From Edaphobacter acidisoli (GTDB lineage Bacteria; Acidobacteriota; Terriglobia; Terriglobales; Acidobacteriaceae), in the NCBI RefSeq assembly GCF_014642855.1, contig NZ_BMJB01000001.1, positions 1,674,001-1,738,000 of the forward strand: 64,000 nt of DNA. Reading direction: 5' to 3'. Below are positions 42,654-51,623 of this stretch, piece by piece. The translations under genes and the position numbers were made by a program. The notes beneath the pieces were generated by a model. The model did not search any database, was not told the DNA's origin, and saw only the letters and a list, made by a program, of their open reading frames with translations. Positions within the stretch are counted from its first letter, which is position 1; the number at the start of each line of letters is the position of its first letter.

Positions 42654-44426
42654 ATGACGAAGCAACTAAGAGCAGCCTTGGCAGCGGTACTGGTGTTGAG
42701 TACCGTGTCGTTGCAGGCGCAGAGCACGACGACGGCGCATAGCAAGAAGGTGGTCAAGAAGAAGACCACGAATGCAACGGAGCAGGAGATACAGGAACTG
42801 CGCGATGCGCTGCATCAGCAGCAGGCCCAGATCGACGCGTTGAAGCAGGAGAACGCGGAGAAGGACGAGAAGCTGCACGAGGCCCAGCAGTCGGCGCAGG
42901 GCGCTGAGGCGGCGGCGAATGAGGCCGCGGCGAAGGCAGACACTGCAAGCTCGAGCTCGTCGCAGAATACGGCGGCGGTTGCCGATCTGAACAATGCAGT
43001 GACGAGCTTGAAAGAGTCCAATGCCGGACTGGTGAAGACGGTTGATGAGACGAAGAAGACGGTCAAGCAGGCGATTGAGTCGCCGATGACGTTGCACTAC
43101 CGCGGCGTGAAGATTACTCCGATTGCCTTCTTCGCGGGTGAATCTGTGTGGCGGCAGAAGTCGGTCAACTCCGATATCAATACACCGTTCACAAGCACAC
43201 CGTTTGCGAACTCGGGCAATGCCTATGTGAGCGAGTTCAACTTCTCTGGACGGCAGAGCCGCGTGGGCGGATTGTTTGAAGGAGATGCTGGCCCGTTCAA
43301 GCTGTCGGGATACGTCGAGGCCGACTTTCTTTCGAGCGGCACGACGAGCAATGACAACCAGAGCAACAGCTATACGCTGCGCCAACGCCAGATCTGGGGC
43401 CAGGCCGCGACGAAGAGCGGATTTGCTGTGACCGGCGGACAGATGTGGTCGCTGGTTACGGAGACCAAGAAGGGGACGGACAATCGCACGGAGAATCTGC
43501 CGATGACGATCGATGCGCAATACCAGGTTGGCTTCAGCTGGATGCGCGTGCCCGCGATGCGGTTCCAGCAGCGGCTGGGATCGATGACGACGGTGGCGAT
43601 GTCGCTTGAGAACGGTCAGATCATCGGCCTGAATGTCGCGAACGGACCTACAAACTACTTCTACGGCGGCACGGGAAATAACGGCGGCCTTTACAACAAC
43701 TCCACAACGTACACCAACAATGTTGCTCCCGACATTATCGCGAAGGCAGCGTTTGATCCGAAGATGGCGCACATTGAAGTTGGCGGCCTGGCACGGTTCT
43801 TCCGCGATCGCTACTATCCGAATGCGACGTCGACTCCTACTTCGTCGGCTGGCGCGACCAACGACACGAAGGTTGGGGGTGGTGGGTTCTTCAATGTGCG
43901 GGTGAAGGCGACGAAGTTTGCCGATGTGGGTGTTCACTTCCTGGGCGGCGATGGCGTGGGCCGGTATGGTACGTCGGGCCTGTCGGACGTGACGGTGCAC
44001 CCGGATGGCACGCTGGAGCCTCTGCGGGCTTATCAGGGGCTCGGTTCACTGGAACTGCACCCGGCACCCAAGGTGGACCTGTTCGGCTACTACGGCACAG
44101 AGTATGTGCAGCGGACGCTGTATTTGAACGCCAAGGGACAGCAGGTGGGCTATGCTCCGCTGACACAGAACAACACTGGCTGCTATGTGGAAGCATTGCC
44201 CACGAGCGGAACCGCTCCGGCTGCATCCTGTGGCGCGCTGACGAAGACTATGACGGAAGCAACTGCCGGGTTCACCTATCGCGTCTACAACAGCCCGCAG
44301 TTCGGCCGGCTCCAGTACCAGTTCCAGTACAGCTATCTGGACAAGCACACCTGGGCGGGAGTTGGTGGCGCACCAAAGGCGCTCAACAATATGTTCTTCA
44401 CAAGCATGCGTTACTACATCCCGTAG
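42654..44426 (+). CDS. Outer-membrane porin with N-terminal coiled coil
   Basis: A 590-residue protein: signal peptide (1-23), a Lys-rich stretch, a coiled coil of about 110 residues with Gln/Glu/Ala heptads (EIQELRDALHQQQAQIDALKQENAEK first), then a beta-rich barrel domain. The barrel starts near LHYRGVKITPIAFFAGES and ends with an aromatic-rich strand, NNMFFTSMRYYIP, as outer-membrane barrels do. The coiled coil may contact peptidoglycan or trimerise. The substrate is unknown. A clean terminator follows. Divergent from GH20. Confidence 0.75.
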   Translation: MTKQLRAALAAVLVLSTVSLQAQSTTTAHSKKVVKKKTTNATEQEIQELRDALHQQQAQIDALKQENAEKDEKLHEAQQSAQGAEAAANEAAAKADTASSSSSQNTAAVADLNNAVTSLKESNAGLVKTVDETKKTVKQAIESPMTLHYRGVKITPIAFFAGESVWRQKSVNSDINTPFTSTPFANSGNAYVSEFNFSGRQSRVGGLFEGDAGPFKLSGYVEADFLSSGTTSNDNQSNSYTLRQRQIWGQAATKSGFAVTGGQMWSLVTETKKGTDNRTENLPMTIDAQYQVGFSWMRVPAMRFQQRLGSMTTVAMSLENGQIIGLNVANGPTNYFYGGTGNNGGLYNNSTTYTNNVAPDIIAKAAFDPKMAHIEVGGLARFFRDRYYPNATSTPTSSAGATNDTKVGGGGFFNVRVKATKFADVGVHFLGGDGVGRYGTSGLSDVTVHPDGTLEPLRAYQGLGSLELHPAPKVDLFGYYGTEYVQRTLYLNAKGQQVGYAPLTQNNTGCYVEALPTSGTAPAASCGALTKTMTEATAGFTYRVYNSPQFGRLQYQFQYSYLDKHTWAGVGGAPKALNNMFFTSMRYYIP

Positions 44427-44452
44427 ATAACGTAAGCCTCTAAATAAGAATG

Positions 44453-44482
44453 GCCCCGGCTCTGTCGGGGCTGTTCTTTTTA
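44453..44482 (+). terminator. Intrinsic terminator after the porin gene
   Basis: GCCCCG and CGGGGC form a stem around a seven-base loop, followed by TGTTCTTTTTAAG. It lies 26 bp after the porin stop. Confidence 0.8.
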
Positions 44483-44515
44483 AGCTTCAGGCTTCCGAAA
44501 TTTGTTGAGTAGAGT

Positions 44516-45760
44516 TCAAGTGCGCTCGAACACTACCGCGAAAAAGCCATCGCACTCGTGGACGCCCGGCAGTGTCCTCAATGCTCCATCTCTCACTGCT
44601 GATTCCAGGCTCGCTTCATCCTGAAGAATCCGGTTTCGGTTCAGCTCGCCGAGCAAGCCTTCAACCGGAACCCGGCGCACTCCTGTAACTCCACTCACGA
44701 CTTGCTCGCACTCTTCTGGCTCCAACGAGCAGGTGGAATAGACGAGGCGCCCACCAGAAGCCAGCCGCCTGAGCGCGCCTTTGAGGACCATCCGCTGGCG
44801 CGCTGCCTGTCGCGCGAGATCTGCCGGTTGTAGCCGATGCCGTATCTCAGGATTCGCTGCCAGTGTCCCCGTCCCGCTGCATGGCGCATCGCATACGATC
44901 AGGTTAAACTCGCCCTGGACGCTGTCGGCATCCGCCGCATCTGCCACCACGCACTCAATTCGCTCGGCAAAATCCAACCGCCGGAATCGAGCCTTCATCG
45001 CGGCCAGTCTCTTCGCACTCACGTCGCTGGCAATGATTGAGGCAGCAGCCAGCCGCTTCGCTAATACCAGAGTCTTTCCACCGGGCGCTGCGCAGCAGTC
45101 CCACACCCGCTTCGCCTCCGGAGCTGCAGCTGCAGCGAGTTCTGCCACCAGGCGCGAGCCGTCGTCCATCACCGGCATGTCATCGTACTCGGTGAACATC
45201 TTGCCTTCAGATGGCTCCCGCTGGTCTGCCTCGCAGATCATCTGAGCCGCCTCGCGCCCGTACACTGCAGCCCATCTCTCCACCAGCCACGCCGGATGCC
45301 CCAGCCGTTCTGCAAGCGCCGCTACGGACTCGTAGATAGGCGCGCCTGGCTTCTTTGAAGAGGTCAACTTTCGCAGCACTGCATTGACCATCCCGGCTGC
45401 ATACGGATGCCCAGCCTCCCGGCACAGTTCGACGCTCTCATTCAACGCCGCATGGGCCGGAACGCGGTCGAGGTACAGCAATTGAAACGCTCCCATTCGG
45501 AGCGCAATCGCCACCGGGTCCGCCAGTCGTTGCTCCGGCCGCTGCAGCAGTCCGCGCAGCCGCGCATCGAGTGCGATCTGCCACCGCAGCACGCCCATCA
45601 CTAATGTTGTGCAAAGATTGCGGTCCTCAGGTGAGAGCGTATCGACATGCTTCGAGTGCAACAGCTCATCGCTGTGCCCTGTCCCACTACCAACGGCAGC
45701 CAGGATCTCGAACGCAGCCAGACGCGAAGGCGAAACCTTCGGCGTTCCCCTACCGCCCAT
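44516..45760 (-). CDS. rsmB: 16S rRNA (cytosine-967-C5)-methyltransferase RsmB
   Basis: A 414-residue enzyme. The N-terminal NusB-like domain (SRLAAFEILAAV to about 140) binds rRNA. The C-terminal methyltransferase has DCCAAPGGKTLVLAKRL, DAPCSGTGTLAANPEIRH with one Cys of the pair, and YSTCSLEPEE with the other catalytic Cys. The ATG at 45760 overlaps the end of fmt by 11 bases, so translation is coupled. The order fmt-rsmB is widespread. Confidence 0.93.
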   Translation of the reverse strand: MGGRGTPKVSPSRLAAFEILAAVGSGTGHSDELLHSKHVDTLSPEDRNLCTTLVMGVLRWQIALDARLRGLLQRPEQRLADPVAIALRMGAFQLLYLDRVPAHAALNESVELCREAGHPYAAGMVNAVLRKLTSSKKPGAPIYESVAALAERLGHPAWLVERWAAVYGREAAQMICEADQREPSEGKMFTEYDDMPVMDDGSRLVAELAAAAAPEAKRVWDCCAAPGGKTLVLAKRLAAASIIASDVSAKRLAAMKARFRRLDFAERIECVVADAADADSVQGEFNLIVCDAPCSGTGTLAANPEIRHRLQPADLARQAARQRMVLKGALRRLASGGRLVYSTCSLEPEECEQVVSGVTGVRRVPVEGLLGELNRNRILQDEASLESAVRDGALRTLPGVHECDGFFAVVFERT

Positions 45761-46691
45761 TTCCCAACCGCTCACCGCTCTTAATCTGGTGCCCACGCAG
45801 AAAGTCGGCAGCGCTCATCCTGCGCTTTCCCTCCATCTGCACCTCGTCCAGAACAAGCATCGTCCCGCCGCCGCAGCCCACCGACAACACGTTATCCTCG
45901 ACTGCGATCATCCCTTCATCCAGTCCAAGTGATTTCTCCGCCGGATGCATGCGATGCACAATCAGCTTCTTTCCGCGGACTACAGTGTGAGCGCCGGGCC
46001 ATGGCTGAAAGCCGCGCCATCGGTCTTGTATCTGCTTTGCGGTGCGCGAAAAATCAATCGACCCATCCTCACGCTTCAGAATAGGAGCGAGAGTCGCCAA
46101 CGAGTGGTCCTGCGGTTGCGGCCAGATCGAACCTTCCGCCAAACCTGAAAGCGTCTCGACCATCAGCTTTGCACCGGCGTCGGCCAGACACTCGTAGACA
46201 TCAACAGCGGTCTCTTCCAAGCCTACCGGCATCACCTGCGCGAGCAGCAGGTCGCCTGTGTCGAGACCAGCATCCAGCCGCATCGTCGTTACACCGGTCA
46301 CGACCTCACCGTTCGCCACTGCCCACTGGATCGGCGCGGCACCACGGTACTTCGGCAGAAGCGAGCCATGCAGATTGATGCAGCCTAGCCTCGGCAACGC
46401 GAGCATCCAATCAGGAATAATCCGTCCGTACGCTACAACCAGAATTGCGTCTGGAGCAATGCTCTCCAACTGCGTCTGAAACGCTCTGTTGTTTTTGATC
46501 TTCTCCGGCTGAACAAGGGGGATTCCTCGCTCCAGCGCCACTTGCTTTACCGGAGGAGCGTGCAGCGTCTGCTCGCGGCCTACTGCACGGTCGGGCTGCG
46601 TGACCACCAGCCGCACCTCATGTCCGGCCTCGATCACAGCCTCCAGCGTGGGCACTGCAAACTGAGGCGTCCCACAAAAGACGAGCTTCAC
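45750..46691 (-). CDS. fmt: Methionyl-tRNA formyltransferase
   Basis: A 313-residue enzyme that formylates the initiator Met-tRNA. The start MKLVFCGTPQFAVPTLEA is typical. The catalytic region reads LLPKYRGAAPIQWAVANGE with VTTMRLDAGLDTGDLL. The C-terminal domain has WRGFQPWPGAHT. The start is GTG. It lies just after def, whose product removes the formyl group, and overlaps rsmB. Confidence 0.96.
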   Translation of the reverse strand: MKLVFCGTPQFAVPTLEAVIEAGHEVRLVVTQPDRAVGREQTLHAPPVKQVALERGIPLVQPEKIKNNRAFQTQLESIAPDAILVVAYGRIIPDWMLALPRLGCINLHGSLLPKYRGAAPIQWAVANGEVVTGVTTMRLDAGLDTGDLLLAQVMPVGLEETAVDVYECLADAGAKLMVETLSGLAEGSIWPQPQDHSLATLAPILKREDGSIDFSRTAKQIQDRWRGFQPWPGAHTVVRGKKLIVHRMHPAEKSLGLDEGMIAVEDNVLSVGCGGGTMLVLDEVQMEGKRRMSAADFLRGHQIKSGERLGNGR

Positions 46692-46692
46692 C

Positions 46693-47220
46693 CTACCACT
46701 CCCCGTTCTTCTGCATCTTTTTTATCTTCCGGACCAAAAGGTCGCGCTTCAAACGGCTCATCCGGTCGATGAAGAGCACTCCGTCCAGATGGTCGATCTC
46801 GTGTTGCATCGCACGCGCCAGCAGTTCGGTTCCTTCTATCTCGAACCACTCGCCCTTCACGTCCTGTGCTTTCACCTTCACCCACGCGGCACGAGACACC
46901 TTCTCCCGAATCTCCGGCAAGCTGAGGCAGCCCTCCTCCTCCAACTGCTTGCCCTTGCGCTCCACAATCTCTGGATTGATGAGCACAACCTTCTGCTCGG
47001 GATCTTTCCTGAAGCTGCAATCGATGACCGTCAGCCGTTGAGACAGGCCAATCTGCGGCGCAGCCAGGCCAATTCCCTGCGCCGCGTACATGGATTCGAA
47101 CATCTCCTCGACGAGCTGTTTCAGTTTCGCATCGAAGACGGTGATGGGTGCGCCGCGCTTCATCAGCACCGGGTCTGGATACTTGACGATCTCGTGTACC
47201 TTTGCCGTTGTCTCGCCCAC
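46693..47220 (-). CDS. def: Peptide deformylase
   Basis: A 175-residue metalloenzyme that removes the formyl group from nascent proteins. Its three motifs are present: GIGLAAPQIG, EGCLSLP (metal Cys) and QHEIDHLDG (HExxH). The GTG start directly follows the aroC stop codon. With fmt it forms the usual formylation/deformylation pair. Confidence 0.96.
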   Translation of the reverse strand: MGETTAKVHEIVKYPDPVLMKRGAPITVFDAKLKQLVEEMFESMYAAQGIGLAAPQIGLSQRLTVIDCSFRKDPEQKVVLINPEIVERKGKQLEEEGCLSLPEIREKVSRAAWVKVKAQDVKGEWFEIEGTELLARAMQHEIDHLDGVLFIDRMSRLKRDLLVRKIKKMQKNGEW

Positions 47221-48390
47221 TCAATACGCTCGAATCTGCTCGCAATAGCCGTTGAAGTTGCGTTGAAGTTCGCGCAGCGAGTCGCCGCCGAACTTGTCGA
47301 TCACAAGCCGCGCTACGGTCAGGGCAACCATTGCCTCCGCCGCGACTCCCGCAGCAGGAACCACACAGACATCGCTGCGCTCGTAGGCTGCCTTCACTGG
47401 CTCGCGCGTCTCGAAGCTCACGCTCGCCAGCGGGCGGCGCAGTGTCGAGATCGGCTTCAAATAGCCGCGCACCACGATGTCCTCACCATTTGAGATGCCG
47501 CCCTCGAGGCCACCGGCGTTGTTGTGCTCGCGGGAAAACTTTGTAAAGCTGTGGCCTTCGTAGCCGATTGCGTCGTGCACGGAAGAGCCTACTGACTCGG
47601 CAGCCGTCACGCCACGTCCAATCTCGACTGCCTTCACCGCTTGCAGGCTCATCACGGCCTGCGCCAGCAAGCCGTCCATGCGCTCGTCCCAGTTCACGTG
47701 CGTGCCGACGCCAGGAGGAAGTCCGTGCACGATGACTTCAAAGACCCCGCCGACCGTGTCGCCGGTGCGGAGTACTGCGTCCACCTCAGCCTTCATCGCG
47801 GCTTCGCTCTCGGGATCAACACAGTTCAGCAGAACCTCGTCCTTCGCCTGCAATGCGGCAATCTCATCCCAGGTTGCGGGGCGAGAAAGCTCGGCCTTGC
47901 CCACGCGAATCACATGGCTCGCTACCTCAACACCCAGTGCGCGCAGCAACAGCTTTGCGATGGCACCTGCGGCGACGCGGGCCGCGCTCTCACGCGCGCT
48001 GGCACGCTCAAGAACATAGCGCGCGTCGGGGAAGTCGTACTTCAGGCTGCCCGCAAGGTCCGCATGGCCAGGGCGTGGAGACGCGACGGCCTTATGCTTT
48101 TCAGCGTCACCTGCCTCGACCGGAAGAATCTCAGTCCAGTTCTTCCAGTCGTTGTTGGCCAGCGTCATGGCAATGGGCGAACCGATGGTTTTGCCGTGCC
48201 GCACACCGCTGAGGATGTGAGCCGTGTCGCGCTCGATACGCATGCGCCCGCCGCGGCCGTAGCCCTTCTGCCTGCGCCACAGCTCGCGATTGATGAACTC
48301 CTGGTCTACGGTGACGCCTGCCGGCATACCGCTGACTAACGCCACGAGGCTCTCGCCGTGGCTTTCTCCTGCTGTTGAAAATCGCAACAT
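47221..48390 (-). CDS. aroC: Chorismate synthase
   Basis: A 389-residue enzyme for the last step of the shikimate pathway, EPSP to chorismate with reduced FMN. GESHGESLVALVSGMPAG and RRQKGYGRGGRMRIE are the N-terminal signatures. RASARESAARVAAGAIAK and NNAGGLEGGISNGEDIVVR follow. I chose the ATG at 48390 (MLRFSTAGESHG), the common N-terminus; a GTG lies nine bases upstream. It starts the aroC-def-fmt-rsmB run, whose spacings are zero to a few bases. Confidence 0.95.
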   Translation of the reverse strand: MLRFSTAGESHGESLVALVSGMPAGVTVDQEFINRELWRRQKGYGRGGRMRIERDTAHILSGVRHGKTIGSPIAMTLANNDWKNWTEILPVEAGDAEKHKAVASPRPGHADLAGSLKYDFPDARYVLERASARESAARVAAGAIAKLLLRALGVEVASHVIRVGKAELSRPATWDEIAALQAKDEVLLNCVDPESEAAMKAEVDAVLRTGDTVGGVFEVIVHGLPPGVGTHVNWDERMDGLLAQAVMSLQAVKAVEIGRGVTAAESVGSSVHDAIGYEGHSFTKFSREHNNAGGLEGGISNGEDIVVRGYLKPISTLRRPLASVSFETREPVKAAYERSDVCVVPAAGVAAEAMVALTVARLVIDKFGGDSLRELQRNFNGYCEQIRAY

Positions 48391-48453
48391 TTGTCTCACT
48401 CGGACCTGAACTTAAATTGTAGCAATCAAGGCAAATCGCAGGGTATTTCCGGG

Positions 48454-49434
48454 TTATTCACCCCTGAGATAGGCGCGGCTGTTCAGCACGGGCCGGTCAA
48501 GACTGCGGACCCAGTCCGTCACCTCGCCTGCGTCCTTGCCGCCGGCAACCGACGCGGCGAATTCATTGCGCATGGCCTGCATCTTCGCTTCGAGATCGTC
48601 GAGCGCGCTGAGCAAGAGCGCTTCAGGCGTCATCGGCAGCTTCGGCGAGCCGAATTCATACTTGCCGTGATGACTCAGGATCATGTGCTCGACCAGAATG
48701 CGCAGCTTCTCAGGAAACGGCGCGATGGACTGCACCTTTTCGCGCAACATTCCCTGCGCGATGCTGATGTGGCCGATCATCTGACCTTCCAGCGTGTAGT
48801 TGAAGCTCGACTTCCAGCCGAGCTCGCGAATCTTGCCGATGTCGTGCAGGACTGCGCCCGTCACCAGCAGGTCAGGATCAACCTCGGGATAAAACGGCGC
48901 GGCAGCCAGGCAAACTCGCACCAGCGTCAGCACGTGCTCGAGCAGCCCGCCCAACCATGCATGATGCAGTCTCATGGCCGCAGGTGCAGCCTTGTAAGCT
49001 GATGCAATCTCATCGTCGTCGAGAAATGCGAAGACCAGCCGCTTCAAATCTTCGTTGGAGAACCGGGAAACATAGCCACGTAGTTCCGCCCACATCTCGT
49101 CTACGCTGAAGCGCGTCGCGGGCTGGTAGTCTCCGGGCTCGATCTCAGACTCCGCTGCACGACGCAACTGCTGAACGGTGATCTGGAATTTGCCTTGATA
49201 TCTGCCGATGCGGCCCTGCACCTTGACATAGCAGCCTTCGGAACAGGAGCTGGACGCCGCCTCAAAGTTCTCCCACATCGTCCCCGCGAGCAGGCCGGTC
49301 TTATCGGCCAGCGTCAGCGAGAGGAACTGCCCACCCTGTTTCTTCTCCCGCACCTGAATCGAAGTCAGCACAAAGAACGACGTTACTAACTCGTTGTCGA
49401 ACTTCGCAGCATCCGCGATAAAAAAGTCTTTCAT
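48454..49434 (-). CDS. YhaM-type 3'-5' exoribonuclease (OB fold plus HD domain)
   Basis: A 326-residue protein. An OB-fold domain (about 20-105) contains FLSLTLADKTGLLAGTMWEN and YVKVQGRIGRYQGKFQITV. An HD domain has HHAWLGGLLEHVLTL (His ligands), LLVTGAVLHDIGKIREL (the HD pair) and HMILSHHGKYEFGSPKLP. This matches the YhaM/CBF1 family, which trims RNA or DNA 3' ends in a Mn-dependent way. It lies 64 bp upstream of aroC on the same strand. Confidence 0.85.
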   Translation of the reverse strand: MKDFFIADAAKFDNELVTSFFVLTSIQVREKKQGGQFLSLTLADKTGLLAGTMWENFEAASSSCSEGCYVKVQGRIGRYQGKFQITVQQLRRAAESEIEPGDYQPATRFSVDEMWAELRGYVSRFSNEDLKRLVFAFLDDDEIASAYKAAPAAMRLHHAWLGGLLEHVLTLVRVCLAAAPFYPEVDPDLLVTGAVLHDIGKIRELGWKSSFNYTLEGQMIGHISIAQGMLREKVQSIAPFPEKLRILVEHMILSHHGKYEFGSPKLPMTPEALLLSALDDLEAKMQAMRNEFAASVAGGKDAGEVTDWVRSLDRPVLNSRAYLRGE

Positions 49435-49458
49435 CCCAATCAGAATACCTTGTCCACA

Positions 49459-49489
49459 AAAGTAAAACGCGAGGGCCGAAGCCCTCGCG
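49459..49489 (-). terminator. Intrinsic terminator after the SurA-like gene
   Basis: On the minus strand CGCGAGGGC-TTCG-GCCCTCGCG gives a perfect nine-pair stem capped by a UUCG tetraloop, followed by TTTTACTTTTG. It lies 20 bp after the gene's stop and before the YhaM-like gene. Confidence 0.9.
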
Positions 49490-49508
49490 CGATACCAAAT
49501 CTCCGGAC

Positions 49509-51347
49509 TCAGTTCTGCGTTGATGGCGGGGCAGCGGGAGCAGGCTTGCCTGCGTCCGGTGTACCTTCCTGCGGAGTAGCGCGGCCTGGAGCTGTTGCCG
49601 GGGTCTCAACCGGGGCCGGTTTGGGAGAAGCGGGAGCCTGCTGCTGCATGCGCTCCTTCTTACCGCCCTTCACCTTCTTCTTTTTCTTCTTCTTTGCGGT
49701 GTCACCGTTCAGGCCAAGCGGAGCGGACTGCACCTGCTGTGTGGTCTTCTCCTCTGCAGTCTCCGGAGTAGGCGTGGCAGCAGTCTTCTCCTTTGCCTTC
49801 AAAACCTTCTGTTTCTTCTTCTTTGCTTCGAACTCTTTCTGGCGGTCGCTGAAGCGCGTCTTCTTGTGAACAGTCGTCTGCTGGTCGAGTGGATTGTAGT
49901 CCGGGTTGGCATTAGCCTCGGCTTCGATCGGAGCAATTGCCGTGCCTGGCGCTGCCGCCTGCCCCGCACCAAGCGAAGCTGAATTGGCTCCTGCTCCCTG
50001 ATCGGTCCCAGTCGAGGTTTCCAACGGGCCTGCAGGTAAAGCATTGCGCGGCGCCTGACCAAAACGGATCTTCTCCTTCTTGATCTTCACCTTCTTATGC
50101 TTCTTATTCGAGGCCACAAGGTTGGCGCCAGACGGGGCGGCTGATACTGGCTTAGCCGCCACAGCCTTCCTCTGCGAGAGGCGCCCTGTGCGGTCGAACC
50201 GGGTCTTTTCCACCACCTTCTTTTTCTTGACTGTAGGCAGAGCATAAGACGTGTAGACAGGCCGCGTCTCCCGTGGGCTTGCACCGGAATCAACGAATCC
50301 GTCTTTGATCTCGATATAGGCGTCTTCGCGCAGCTTGGTCAGGTATGCGCGAAGTGCGGGCTGCATCTGCGCCATATATATCGCTTCCTGAATCTGCGGT
50401 TCGATGTCCTTGAGCGGAGGAACCCCGGCCTTCTGGTGGTCCGTCACCTTCAAAATTACGAAGCCTTGCCGCGTGCGGATCGGTGCAGTCACACCACCCG
50501 TCTGTAAATCAAAGGTCTGATCTTCAAGCACCTTCGCCAGCGCGCCACGCTTATACGTTCCCAGATCGCCCCCCTGCGTTCCGGTCGGGTCGGACGAATA
50601 CTGTTTGGCCAAGTCTGCGAAGTTTTGCCCTGCTTTGATCTTTGCCGAGACCTCGTCGGCCTTGGCCTTCGCAGCAGCAACTTGCGCATCGCTGGGGTCA
50701 GAAGGCGTTGAGATCAAAATTTCGCTCAGCCGCACCTGCTCAGGCTGGGCAAACTCCTGCTTGTGCTGCTCGTAGTACTCCTGCTCCTGGCTGGGCGAGA
50801 GTTGCAGCTTGCTGCCCACCTCGTCGCGCACTACTTCCTGCGTAATGATGCTGTTACGGATATTTGCCTTGAAGTCTTCAAATGAGACGCCCTGCGACTC
50901 AGCAGCCTTCTGCAGCTCCTCCATTGAGCTCATGTGGTTCTGCTTGCGAATTTCATCGAGTCGGCGGATGACCTCAGCATCTGCATTGATCCCCAGGTCC
51001 TTGCCGCGCGAAAGCAGCAGCTGCTGGTCAATCAGGTCGCGGAGCAGATTCTTCTGGCGTTCAGCGGTCTGCTGTGGAGAATCGTTGTCCTGACGCTCCT
51101 CCTGGGTCAATTCTCGCGCCGCGCGCTCGTAGTCGCTGCGGGTGATGATGCGGTCATTCACACGGGCAACAATGTCCTCAACAACCGAACCATTCGGTGT
51201 AATCGGTGTGGGAGCAGGCAAGGCAGCCGCAGGCTGAGCGGCCGTGGACAAGGGACCTTGGTATTGGGGCACCTGCGCCAGGGCGCCCGGCGTAATCAGC
51301 AGGCCAAGCCCGCACAGCACAACAATCTCGGAGATCTTCAAATTCAT
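49509..51347 (-). CDS. SurA-like periplasmic peptidyl-prolyl isomerase with long Lys-rich tail
   Basis: A 612-residue exported protein. A signal peptide ends near residue 24 (GALAQ). SurA-type N-terminal helices follow (about 50-190: VNDRIITRSDYERAA, LIDQQLLLSRG). A parvulin-like rotamase domain covers about 215-310 (VRLSEILIS, GGDLGTYKRGALAKVLED, GFVILKVTDHQ). The remaining 260 residues are unusual: low complexity, many Lys clusters (such as KKHKKVKIKKEKIRFG and KKKKKKKVKGGKK) mixed with Ala/Pro/Gln. The family helps outer-membrane proteins fold. An ATG at 51347 gives the signal peptide at the N-terminus. Divergent from the S41 protease. Confidence 0.8.
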   Translation of the reverse strand: MNLKISEIVVLCGLGLLITPGALAQVPQYQGPLSTAAQPAAALPAPTPITPNGSVVEDIVARVNDRIITRSDYERAARELTQEERQDNDSPQQTAERQKNLLRDLIDQQLLLSRGKDLGINADAEVIRRLDEIRKQNHMSSMEELQKAAESQGVSFEDFKANIRNSIITQEVVRDEVGSKLQLSPSQEQEYYEQHKQEFAQPEQVRLSEILISTPSDPSDAQVAAAKAKADEVSAKIKAGQNFADLAKQYSSDPTGTQGGDLGTYKRGALAKVLEDQTFDLQTGGVTAPIRTRQGFVILKVTDHQKAGVPPLKDIEPQIQEAIYMAQMQPALRAYLTKLREDAYIEIKDGFVDSGASPRETRPVYTSYALPTVKKKKVVEKTRFDRTGRLSQRKAVAAKPVSAAPSGANLVASNKKHKKVKIKKEKIRFGQAPRNALPAGPLETSTGTDQGAGANSASLGAGQAAAPGTAIAPIEAEANANPDYNPLDQQTTVHKKTRFSDRQKEFEAKKKKQKVLKAKEKTAATPTPETAEEKTTQQVQSAPLGLNGDTAKKKKKKKVKGGKKERMQQQAPASPKPAPVETPATAPGRATPQEGTPDAGKPAPAAPPSTQN

Positions 51348-51623
51348 CTTCACTCGTATCGTGACCAGCATCCGCGACCTGGCTTTCATCGCGCAGACAA
51401 GCGCCCTCACCAACTTAGACTTCCGGCAGGCAGTGGACGGTATCCGTCCCATCATTCTAACTGTCCGGAGGCGAACAAGCGAATCCCACATTGGTCTGCC
51501 ATTTCGCCGCCGGAGTTCAAGGCACGTGCTTACCCCCGGATGCTATACTCCGTCCAAAGTAGGACACTTCCGCTCGCGCGCTGTCCTGCGCAGTTTTCAC
51601 GGTTTCCGAGGTTGTCCGAGCCT

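Noticed and set aside
50934-51623. Upstream extension of the S41 protease frame
   Set aside because: It lies opposite the SurA-like gene and lacks coding pattern. The signal anchor and family N-terminus begin at 51624.
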